Below are positions 1 through 9,090 of a stretch of DNA of 64,000 nt, in pieces. Every line of letters starts with the position of its first letter. Position 1 is the first letter of the stretch. Under the pieces are notes generated by a model. That model saw only the letters and a list, made by a program, of their open reading frames with translations. It had not been told where the DNA came from and searched no databases. The stretch lies in NCBI GenBank assembly GCA_012931725.1, contig CM022944.1, positions 35,495,342 through 35,559,341 on the forward strand. The letters are read 5' to 3'. The DNA comes from Litsea cubeba (taxonomy: Eukaryota; Streptophyta; Magnoliopsida; Laurales; Lauraceae). The position numbers were made by a program, and so were the translations under genes.

Positions 1-1127
1 TGAAATTCCCTATGAGCCTTTTATTTCCATTAATAGATTATCATGTAAGTCTCATCGTAGAGACATAGGAATTTATGTAATTTTCTAAATTTGTAAATTC
101 TGGCGATGTCCGAGACTAAGAAGGAAAGTGAAGTTGGACTCCTAATCAAAAGAGTTTGAGGAATTCCAAAATTTTGGAAAGTCTAGAAGTCCAAGAAGTC
201 TATTCCGCATGGGCCATGTGGAGGAGAGGACTAGTTTCTAATTTTAGCGTTTTCTATTTATAGTTGAATGCTTTATTTAGAATGTTTCCAAATCTGATCC
301 AAACATAGCAAGTTACTAATATTGGTCAAATCAAATTAATTTTTGGAAAGAGTTCTAATTAGTGTCAGATGACCCATGAGATGGCACATTGGCAACCACT
401 AATTTAAGAAACTGGTCCTTCCTTAAAATAACTTGACTTGGAAACCAATCTTGATGATCTACTATGAGATGATTTGATGATTCATATATTTATATATGTG
501 GGCCCTAATACCTTAAAAGGAAATCCTCAATTCTAAAATATTAATTGGTGAGCGGGGCATTTAATTGATAAATCCCCATGGTTTTCCACCATAGGTCCAT
601 TGTAAGGAAAGTATTAGCCTCGCGCCACAAGAGTGTGGCCGTTCCTTCGGAGGGCTTTTACTTGTTCTGGTTACTAGATATGGATCTCCTATGGATAGTG
701 TTGGGTGAGACGGGGTGGGGGCTTACTCCCCTAGGAGGAGCTGCTCACAACGCTTGTCATAACAATGCTAGTTGGTGGGTCACACTTAACTAAAATAATA
801 ATGTAGTATCCGTAGGATTTGCTCATGTATTTTAGAAACCAAAGCAAAATCGGGAGTCATACATTATTTGGTATGAGATACCTAGATGATAATGAATGAT
901 GGGGATCATGGATACTTAGTCTTAATTCCAATTTTGACGAACTTTGATCCGCACCAATCCAAGGACATTTGCACTCCCCTAGGAGGCATGCCCTACGGGA
1001 TTGGGATTCCGATGTATTCTGAATTCAGTGCTTATGAGGATTCCCATATGAATTTGGTAGAATACTAAATCCTAATGTCATTTATTCTTTCATTGAATGT
1101 ATGGTTATGTGCTTTAATTTATACAGC
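1..1127 (+). other. C0 leader / 5' untranslated region
   Basis: No coding region is supported here; the short frames at 578-793 and 886-1068 have no recognisable product. The stretch precedes the gag start at 1128 and is most simply the internal leader of C0. The only structure I see is a repeated 14-mer, ACTCCCCTAGGAGG, at 725-738 and 973-986, whose core CTCCCCTAGGAGG is nearly palindromic. I did not find the end of the 3' LTR repeated here, so a 5' LTR does not seem to reach into this stretch. Confidence 0.5.
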
Positions 1128-1960
1128 ATGAATTCGAAATACTTTCAATCCACTTGCGACCATCCTCAACCAGAACAAGTTGATGGGATCCAACTATGTA
1201 GACTGGAAAAAGGAACCTGGATATTATCTTGACATCTTCAAAGTTGCAAATATGTCCTTCTAATACCCCCCCTTCCTGAGCCTAAGCCTGATGCACCACA
1301 GATTGTGAAAAACTTTTACACCAAGCGGACCAAAAACATGAGATGGCCAGATGTTTTATTCAGGCATCCATGTCTACTGTTTTGCAAGAACAACATCAAT
1401 CCTATAAGTCAGCATACGATATTATATCGAACTTAAAGGAGATGTTTGCAGACCAGGTTAGGCCTGCTAGGCAGGTGCTAAAAGTGCTGATGGAGACAAA
1501 GATGGCTGAGGGAACCCCAGTACAAAAACATTTGTTACAAATGAAGTTGGCATTGAATGAGTTAGATGTACTGGGGACTACGTTTGATACAGAAACGCAG
1601 ATCGACATGATCATTCAATCACTACCAGACTCATTCAAACATTTCGAGATCAATTATAGTAAATTGGAAATGACCATAGCTGAGCTGTCTCGCCAGCTGG
1701 TAGTGTTTGAGGAAATCATGAAGAAAAGACCAACTGCCCTCATGACAGAAAAGTCATTTGCTAAGTCTAAACCGAAAGGCAAAGACCGGGATAGCAAGAA
1801 GAAATCAGTCATCAAAGGTCCTAAGGTGGAGTATGGTTCCACTAGTGGTGTGGCCAAGGTCAAGGGTTAAGGGAGCAAAGGGAAGTGTTTCCACTGTGGT
1901 ATGACGGGACATTGGAGGAGAAATTGTCCACGATTTCTGTCAAAGGAAAAGACCTCAGGT
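1128..1960 (+). pseudogene. gag: C0 gag (nucleocapsid/capsid), broken
   Basis: Copia-type gag. An ATG at 1128 starts a reading that must change frame within a few codons to enter the typical N-terminal copia motif (NKLMGSNYVDW, near 1160-1210). A stop follows near 1260, and the frame reopens at 1343-1870 with the UBN2-type capsid region (ARCFIQASMSTVLQ, then IDMIIQSLPDSF). After an in-frame stop at 1868 a CX2CX4HX4C zinc knuckle is readable at 1886-1927 (CFHC...GH...NC). The protein would form the particle shell and bind RNA. At least two frame changes and two stops make it non-functional. Confidence 0.8.
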
Positions 1961-4740
1961 ATGATTGAGTCATTTGGTTTCTGAATATAGTTTTTCAACT
2001 AGTACTTCAGAATCTTGGTTTGTAGACTTTGGTGCAACTAATTACATCAGTAATATGTGTAGGAGTTACAGGTAACCAGGAGGATTAATGACGGAGAAAT
2101 CAGTATTAACCTGGGATCGGAAGCCAAGGCAGAAGCAGTGTCAGTAGGAGTAATAACTTAGTTGCTTTCAAATATTAAGTTGATTTTTGTCAGATACATA
2201 TATGTACCGTTTTAAGACGGAATTTTAATTTCTAGTATGATGAATAAGAGTTATTCTGTTACTTTTGGTAATTAAATCGTCTTAAAGAGGAGCGGTACTC
2301 TTATATATTCTGACAAGGTAATCAATGGCTTTTATTTGTTAACTCCCACACTGTATGAGATACATGACGCTGATGTAATAATAGACCATCATTAAGAGTT
2401 AGTCACCTTCATCTAATCCAACAAACTTTGGCACCTAAGAGGCAGGTCATATAAACCTAAACAGGATTGACAGGCTGTGAAAGATGGTATCTTGCCTTCA
2501 TTTGGTGGTAGAATCAATGTCTGTCTGCAAATCCTGTCTGGAAGGAAAATGACCAAAAAGACCCTTACTCATCTAAGGGCAGTCGGGTCAAAGATTATTG
2601 GATGTTAGTGTTTACTGATGTGTATGGATCATATATTAGAGTGAGAGATTGATACGAGTATTTTATCACTTTCACCGATGATACTCGATATATGAATACA
2701 TATACCTTATGCACCGCAAGTCGAGATTTTTTTGAATAGTTCAAAAGAGTTTTCGAGCGGAAGCAGGAAAAGCAATTAGGTGAAAGTATAAATACTCTTC
2801 GATAAGATCGATAAGGCAAATATCTCTCCACTAATTTTATGGGATACTTATCAGATTTTGGGATTTGATCCCAGTAGTCTGCTCCTGTTTTACCTCAACA
2901 AAACGGAGTACCAGAAAGAAGGAACAAGACTCTTTTAGCTATGATCAAGTCTATGATTGAGTTTCTAGGATTACCTAGATTTTGGGATATGGGAAACTAA
3001 AATAGATATACTAAACCTCATTCCATCTAAGTCTATACTTGAGACTTCCTGGGAGTTATGGACAAGGCGAAAGCCTAGTCTACAACATTTTTCAGGGATG
3101 TCCAGCACACGTGCTGAAGGATAAGACGGATTAGTTGGAATCGAAGTTGGAAGTATATATGTTCATATTCTATCCCAAAAGGGAACTAAAGGTTGGTTGC
3201 TCTATATTCCCAGAGAGCAGAAAGTGCTTGGCAGCACCAATGCGGTTTTCTGGAGGGAGATTATAAGATTAACTGGAAATCTTTAGAAATGGCTTATCTT
3301 GGAGAAATTTAAGAAAGAACAATTCCAAATCCCAAGAATAACCAAACTTTAAGAAAATCCGCCCATATTTGACCCAGTAGTTACAACCAGTGCCTTGTCG
3401 TAGTGGGAGTATTGTCAGGACCCTTGACAAGTTCTCGGTCTAGGGAAGGTCTTACAAGGCAATCCCGGTGTAACCGGAACAAGATCCTTATAACTATGAT
3501 AAAGCAGTTAATGACATAGTTTTGGATGTTGGTTAGATGCTATGAAAGCTGAGGAGGAGTCTTTGTACTCTAATCAGGTCTGGATACTTGTGGGCTTGCT
3601 TGCCAATAGCAAACCTATTGGGTGCAAGTGAGTCTGCAAAAGAAAATGAGAGCCAGATGGAAGAGTTCCATCCGGATACTCTTATCCATTACGGTTCATC
3701 TCGGTGACGAGATTTGGCAAATGGATATCAAGACAGCGTCTCACGACGGGAATCTTGAGGAAAACATCTATATGATGTAACCAGATGGTTCTATAGCTAA
3801 TAACCAAGTGCAAAGAGTTTGCAGGCTGCATAAGTCCATTTATGGATTCATGCAGATATCCCGAAACAGGAACATCCGTATTGACTAAGGAAATCAAGTC
3901 ACTTGATTTTTATCAGAATCCGGATAAGTCATGTGTAAATGAAAAGTCAAGAACGCAGGGTAGTTTTTCTGGTATTATATGTCGACGACATCCTTCTCTA
4001 ATGGAGTGACATAGGGATATCGTCAACAGTAAAAGTTTTGGTTGACTAAGACTTTTGATAATAAAGGACTTTGAAAAGCCAGGTACATCCTAGGAATCAA
4101 TTTCCATTGAGACTGGAAAAATAGGATGATAGGCTTATCCCAATGATGTGTACAAAGATAAGGTTCTGGTACGGTAAGCTATGCTTTGTACTAGACCGGA
4201 TATCTGTCACGCAGCATGCCTAGTCAGCAGATATCAGTCTAGCCCAGGTTTTTTTATCATTGACTGTTGTAAGATGTGTTCTCGAATACTTGAGAAGAAC
4301 TAGAGATCACATGTTGAGTCATAGCAGTGATGAGTTGATTACCAGTCGGTTACATAGATACTGACTTCTAGTTAGATCAGGATTCCAGGAAATCAACTTC
4401 TGGGTATGTGTTTATGCTGTAATTACTTGAGAAGCAATTACGGAAGCAGATTGACTCAAAAGATTCCTTATGGAATTTGAAGTGGTATTTTTGGCAAGAC
4501 AGCCGATCACAGTTTACTGTGATAACAGCAGGGCAGTCGCTAAGTCCAAATAACCCAAGAGCCAAAAAGTATGTACAGAGGAAGTTATACATGGTCAGAT
4601 AGATTGTGCAAAGAGGTGATGTACGATCACCAAGATAGTCTCTGCAGACGATCTAGTAGATCCATTTACTAAGCCTTTGACTACCAAAGTCTTTGAGCTA
4701 TATGTAAAAGGGATGTGCATGAGATGCAACTCTAACTGGC
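1961..4740 (+). pseudogene. pol: C0 pol (protease, integrase, RT, RNase H), heavily decayed
   Basis: Remnants of copia pol in the correct order but in shifting frames. Near 2012-2045 there is a protease-like WFVDFGATNYIS, where the catalytic DSG-type motif has become DFG. Near 2420 the LWHLR of the GAG-pre-integrase zinc region is visible. Near 3570-3660 comes the start of the RT (VWILV, then KPIGCK); near 3720-3790 the QMDIK motif; near 3970-3990 a readable VDD RT catalytic core (YVDDI). RNase H residues and an ADDLVDPFTKPL tail appear at 4645-4690. Many stops separate these blocks. It was once the enzyme polyprotein that copied and integrated C0. Confidence 0.75.
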
Positions 4741-4748
4741 ATTGAGCC

Positions 4749-4760
4749 CAAGTGGGAGAT
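4749..4760 (+). promoter_or_regulatory. C0 polypurine tract
   Basis: CAAGTGGGAGAT lies directly before the TG that opens the 3' LTR. This is the usual plus-strand priming site of plant copia elements, and it fixes the LTR start at 4761. Confidence 0.8.
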
Positions 4761-5801
4761 TGTTAGTTTTATGGACTCAATCCAGTAGATGATATAATAA
4801 ATTAATTAATTTCTTTATTTATCAGTATATTCATGCTTTCCTTTCATGAGATGAATGGTGATTTATTATATACTTGCACATAACCAATACGAATGACATG
4901 ATGGTTCATGAGATGAACCAGGGTCCACAAGTATATTAGATGTAACACATGTGTATGGATGAGATCCACATACGGGAGACATGTGTGGCAAAATCTTATA
5001 CTTAAATATTATCACAACCAGTGATGAGACTGGACATCTCATACTGACAAGGTTGCAGTACTTTGATCACTATGAGATAGTGTGACTTGTCTCGATCATC
5101 AGAATGGAAGATTCTGGATCATAGTGCTGGTACATTGGATGTATTGAAGGACCATGAGAAGCACCTTATAAACACTGTCTTTATTTTAAGGTCTGCTCTC
5201 ATAATTCCCTAGCAATAGGCTCTCAATCCTGAGACATTAATGAACTCAAGTTTCTATCTATTCATTTGCTTTGAGTCACCAATGAGTGAGGCCAACTGTA
5301 GGGTCAACACCTCGGTGATTTGGGTACGTGGTAGTAGAGCTGTGGGAACATTCAATGGTCAAGATTGAATCTATCTCTAATATCCCTTGTGCCAATTAAT
5401 GGATTTATCATTGGTAAGTGCGCACCCATTCCGATTAAGAGTTAATTGGAAAGGTACCTATGATCATTATAATTAATTGGGGCTCAAGGATAATAAGATA
5501 TGGATCAAGTTTGGAAGAAAGGTCCAATTGATCCATGGATATTGATAGAGGGGTCTACTTGTGGTAATGTGGAAGTTTAGGGTCTTCTATGTAATATTCC
5601 TAAGACTGGAGTTCAATTGCATTTATATAGTGGAGTTATTTGCATTAACTGTGGGCCCGGATTACACATGAGATGTGGGGGTCGCGTGTCCCAGTTGGAG
5701 CCAGCTTTCTAAGGAATCCCTAGTGGTCCCCACGCTAGCCCAATTATTAGAAAGTATCTAATTCTAGTTGACCTCTAAAAGGAAAGTTACTATTTCTATT
5801 T

Positions 5802-6014
5802 GAAGTGAGACTTCTAATAGTGGTAATAGTAGACTTACTAATTTTAGTAGAAGTGAGACTTCTATTTTAATTAGAAAGGAATTGGAAAGTTACTAATCAT
5901 ATTTTGAAGTGAGACTTCTAATTATGATATGGTAAGTTGCTAATTAATTAATGGAAGTAAGACTTCTATTTTAATTAAGAAGAGATAGTTACTAATTTTT
6001 GGAAGTAAGACTTC
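5802..6014 (+). promoter_or_regulatory. Five-copy palindrome array upstream of the C0 TATA box
   Basis: The 13-mer GAAGTRAGACTTC, an inverted repeat GAAGT/ACTTC around a 3-nt centre, occurs at 5802, 5850, 5906, 5954 and 6002. Spacing is 48, 56, 48 and 48 bp, ending about 35 bp before the TATA box. Its position and regularity suggest transcription-factor sites in U3, comparable in layout to the repeated boxes of Tnt1-type LTRs. The function is inferred. Confidence 0.75.
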
Positions 6015-6047
6015 TAATGGAAATTAGTAAGTTGGGCTTGCAAAAGC

Positions 6048-6055
6048 TATAAATA
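6048..6055 (+). promoter_or_regulatory. C0 LTR TATA box
   Basis: TATAAATA within GCTATAAATAAGAGG, at the expected place in the 3' LTR, just below the palindrome array. Transcription would start about 30 bp downstream. Confidence 0.7.
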
Positions 6056-6567
6056 AGAGGAGAAGAGGCCTTGGACGTTCCATGCATAAATCCACCTAGG
6101 GATTCATGCCCAAGTCCCCTAGAGCAAGTGTTGCTCGAGTTTTTCCTCTCTCTCCCTCTTCTAGTTTTCCTTCTAGTTCCTCCCTAGAGTTCCTAGTAGT
6201 TTTCTCTTGGAGATCCCACCATCTTCTTGAGAAAAAGGAGAATCTAATACGGGTCATAGCGTGGAAGATCAAGAGGTCTTGGAGATCCCTATTTGATTAG
6301 TGAAAGCGTTTCATCATCAAAGAAAGACGCAACTTCTCCATTAGAGCACAACCGAGCTCCAAAGGTATAATCTACTTCCTTGCATGTTGTAGATTTATTA
6401 GTTGCTGGTTTTATCTTGTAAATAGATTGTATTTACTGATCATGATGGCTGAGATTGAGGACATAGATCTTGGATTGGGTTTTATAGCCTTCTGGATAGT
6501 TGATCCCTGCGTTAAGTGGGTCAAAAGTTTTTGAAACCTATCCTAGAGGCCCACCCTATTTCCAACA

Positions 6568-7345
6568 AAAGTGGTCAGAAGCATTTGCGCTCAACGAAAT
6601 GAAGACCTCATCAGTCCTTCAGTTCCTGCGCACCAACATCATTTGTCGTTTCAGCATACCCAAAAGATTCGTCCATGGTAACGGACCATAATTCCGGGAT
6701 CATCAATTCTACAGGTTCTGCGACAAATACAAAATCCAAAGCTGTCCTTCGACTCCATACAATCCGGCAGCAAATGGATTAGCAGAAGCTTTCAACAAGA
6801 CACTCTGCAAAATCCTCAAAAAAATGGTCTCTAGTCACAAAAGAGACTGGAGCGACAAACTGTCTGAAGCTTTGTGGGCCTATCGAACCACCGTTCGAGG
6901 ACCAACCCATAGCACAACGTTCTCCTTGGTCTATGGATGCGAAGCTGTCGTACCCTTAGAAGTACAAATTCCTTCTTTGAGGGTATCCTTACAAAATGAC
7001 ATGACTCAAGAAAGCAATGTCAAATTGCAACTCCATGAGCTGGACAATCTCGATGAGAGACGGCTCGAAGCTCGACAAAGCACTGAACTTTGCCAAGCAC
7101 GTATGGCAGGATCTTTCGACAAAAAGGTTAGGCAACGCGCCTACAAAAAGGGTGACTTGGTTCTTGCGGTAAAAAGACCAATGGTCTTCGCTCACAAGTC
7201 CAAAGGCAAATTTGAGCCAAAATGGGAGGGACCCTACGTCATCGACAAGGTTTTCTCCAACGGCGCATACGCACTCCTAAACATGGAGGGTGACAGATGT
7301 ATGCTGTCCATCAACGGTAAGTTCTTAAAGCGGTACTACCCTTGA
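6568..7345 (+). pseudogene. pol: G0 integrase, C-terminal part
   Basis: Gypsy-type integrase from the KWSEAF motif onward. The second catalytic Asp region (HGNGP, normally DNGPQF) has D changed to G and is followed by a stop near 6690. The Glu-containing NGLAEAF motif is near 6775-6800, and the C-terminal domain ends in KRYYP with a TGA at 7343-7345. The last 173 codons (6824-7345) are open. The same protein is present nearly complete in G1 (23988-25688). The N-terminal zinc domain and first Asp were separated by the C0 insertion. Confidence 0.9.
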
Positions 7346-7348
7346 AGA

Positions 7349-7366
7349 CTTACCCAACTGGGTAAG
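7349..7366. other. Conserved hairpin just after the pol stop (G0 copy)
   Basis: CTTACCC-AACT-GGGTAAG: a perfect 7-bp stem with a 4-nt loop, starting 3 nt after the pol stop codon. The same hairpin is present at 23967-23984 (G1) and 60698-60715 (G3). Confidence 0.7.
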
Positions 7367-7695
7367 AGCAATGCCTATACGGCCAAAACCGGTTTCCAGG
7401 TACTCGCTCGCTATACCCACTCTTTTTAGAATTTTCATATCAAATGTTGAGATTTCTAGAAATTCAAACAATGCTTACTTTCATCATTTCATTGTTCAAA
7501 AATCCGAGTTTAGGAACCTTTCCCAAACTTGACCAAAATCTTCAACCCTTGAACCCAAAATTCATGGTTTGAAACAAAATCCGGATTCAAGGATTTCCAC
7601 CCTAGTCCACCCTACCTTTTACCGCCTAAATGGTTTTAGGTCAAAACTTATGACCCTCGTGTCTTTAAACAAAAAAAATATTTTTTCAAAAAACC
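7367..7695. other. G0 3' region, unique part
   Basis: No gene is supported. The sequence is shared with G1 (about 23640-23966) and G3 (about 60358-60697) in inverse orientation, so it is ordinary 3' non-coding sequence of the Tat element. Confidence 0.6.
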
Positions 7696-8285
7696 GCGGG
7701 GAAGCGACGCTTAGTCGACACTCGCACAAATCGGAAGCATGCGAACCACGTTCAACACTTCCAAAATCGCAGAGAAGCAACATTTCGTCGATGCTTGCAA
7801 AATCCAAAACCGTGGAGATACAACATTTCAGTTGATATCCACAACCCAAATTTCAAAGGATCGAAAAAACCAAGAAACCATGGAGATGCAACATTTCAGT
7901 TGATATCCACAACCCAAATTTCAAAGGTTCGAAAAAACCAAAAAACCGTGGAGGTGCAACATTTCAGTTGATATCTATAACCCAAATCTTAAAGGTTCGA
8001 AAAAACCTAAAAACCATGGAGACGCAACATTTCAGTTGATATCCATAACCCAAAGGTTCGAGAAAATCATAAATTTCAAAAATCGTAGGGAAACGACATC
8101 AAGTCAGTACTCGTAAAACCAAAATTTTTCAAAAGCAAGGAAGCAACATTCCATCGATACTTCCACCCAAATCCGCGAGGATGCGACATTCCATCGATAC
8201 TCACAACTGAATGAGTAAGGATGTGACATTCCATCGATATTTGCAAGACCATTCAGCTGGGAGGCGACCTTTAGTCGATACTTGC
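7696..8285. repeat. Hairpin-unit array, G0 copy
   Basis: An array of diverged units of about 30 nt, each bounded by complementary arms. Read on the - strand they match the array of G1 (23242-23627). Arms include GCGAG/CTCGC-like, GGAAG/CTTCC, and GTGGA/TCCAC or ATGGA/TCCAT pairs, with an inner stem of CAAC/GTTG or CGA/TCG type. The GTGGA or ATGGA unit type is amplified here to four copies (about 7800-8050) with the intervening AACCCAAATTTCAAAGGTTCG linker. Confidence 0.75.
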
Positions 8286-8289
8286 ATTT

Positions 8290-8625
8290 TTTGAAAACCA
8301 AAAACCGGCTACAAATGCCACCAAAATAGGCTATAAATGCCACAAACCGGCTATAAATGCCACCAAAACAGGCTATAAATGCCACCAAAACCGGCTATCA
8401 ATGCCACAAAACAAAACCGGCTATCAATACAACAAAACAAAACCGGTTATCAATGCCACAACCAAAAACTTGGCCTTCAAAAAAAAAACCCGGTTATCAA
8501 TGCCACAAAATGAACCGGCTATCAATGCCACAAAATCGGCTATCAATACCACAAAACTGGCTCTCATGCCAAAATCGGCTTCCATGCCACAAACAAAATC
8601 TGGCTCCCATGTCAAATAATCATTT
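8290..8625. repeat. Short tandem array with GGCT-ATAAAT-GCC core, G0 copy
   Basis: About fourteen diverged copies of a roughly 20-26-bp unit around GGCTATAAATGCC or GGCTATCAATGCC. On the - strand the core reads GGCATTTATAGCC. It is the counterpart of 22925-23230 and 59470-59876, and of the short arrays in the Tat LTRs. Confidence 0.8.
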
Positions 8626-8634
8626 GACAAAAGA

Positions 8635-9055
8635 TTTTCACAAAATGACAAGCTTTTGATCAAATCCCATTTAGCAATTACTTTCATCACAAAAAGATTT
8701 AAGTGAGCGTAGGGAAAATAAAAAAAAAATGTATCCCATTTAGCAATTACTTTCATCACAAAAAGATTTAAGTGAGCGTAGGGAAAACAAAAAAAAAAGC
8801 ATCCCATTTAGCAATTGCTTTCATCACAAAAAGATTTAAGTAAGCGTAGGGAAAATTAAAAAAAAAAAGAGTACCAAAAAAATACATGCGGTACCAAAAA
8901 AAAAAAGAAAGTGTTCACAAGCACTACAAAAAAAAGTACTAAAAAAATACATGTGGTACCAAAAAAAGAAAGTGTTCACAAGCACTACAAAAAACAAAAA
9001 AAAGTACCAAAAAAAAAATACATGTGGTACTAAAAAAAAAAGAGGGGGAAGAAGG
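8635..9055. repeat. ~75-bp tandem repeat (three copies) and A-rich low-complexity tail
   Basis: Three copies of a unit containing CCCATTTAGCAATTACTTTCATCACAAAAAGATT with a following A run, at about 8666, 8736 and 8801. Then come A-runs with repeated GTACC...ACATG and GTGTTCACAAGCACTAC motifs up to 9055. G1 has one copy of the 75-bp unit and G3 has three. Confidence 0.75.
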
Positions 9056-9090
9056 ATAGCTTCTGATACAAAAAATCAGGAGCTCAACCA

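Larger units (their letters stand above)
1..6567 (+). mobile_element. C0: decayed Ty1/copia element, 5' end outside window
   Basis: An old Ty1/copia retrotransposon on the + strand. Domain order is copia-like: gag with zinc knuckle (1128-1932), protease remnant (about 2010), integrase remnant (about 2400-2990), RT (about 3540-4000), RNase H remnant (to about 4700), polypurine tract, then a 1.8-kb 3' LTR (4761-6567). No 5' LTR is visible before gag, so it should lie left of the window. Immediately right of the LTR, at 6568, the reading resumes inside a Tat-type integrase (the KWSEAF motif), so C0 is inserted in element G0. The coding part has many stops and frameshifts. The lineage within copia is not certain. 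Confidence 0.85.
4761..6567 (+). repeat. C0 3' LTR (1,807 bp)
   Basis: Begins TGTTAGTTTTATGG right after the polypurine tract and ends CCTATTTCCAACA before the G0 integrase. It has a TATA box (6048-6055) preceded by five evenly spaced inverted-repeat motifs (5802-6014). Downstream of the TATA box is a C/T-rich stretch, as in a U5/leader. The 5' partner LTR lies outside the window, so age cannot be judged here. Confidence 0.85.

Noticed and set aside
1..1127. 5' LTR of C0
   Set aside because: No match to the start, TATA region, palindrome array or end of the 3' LTR was found by eye.
8357..8659. Repetitive 100-codon frame and similar frames at 8401-8619, 22916-23188 and 59426-59800
   Set aside because: They simply translate the short GGC...GCC tandem array; frames differ between copies and no start or homology supports them.
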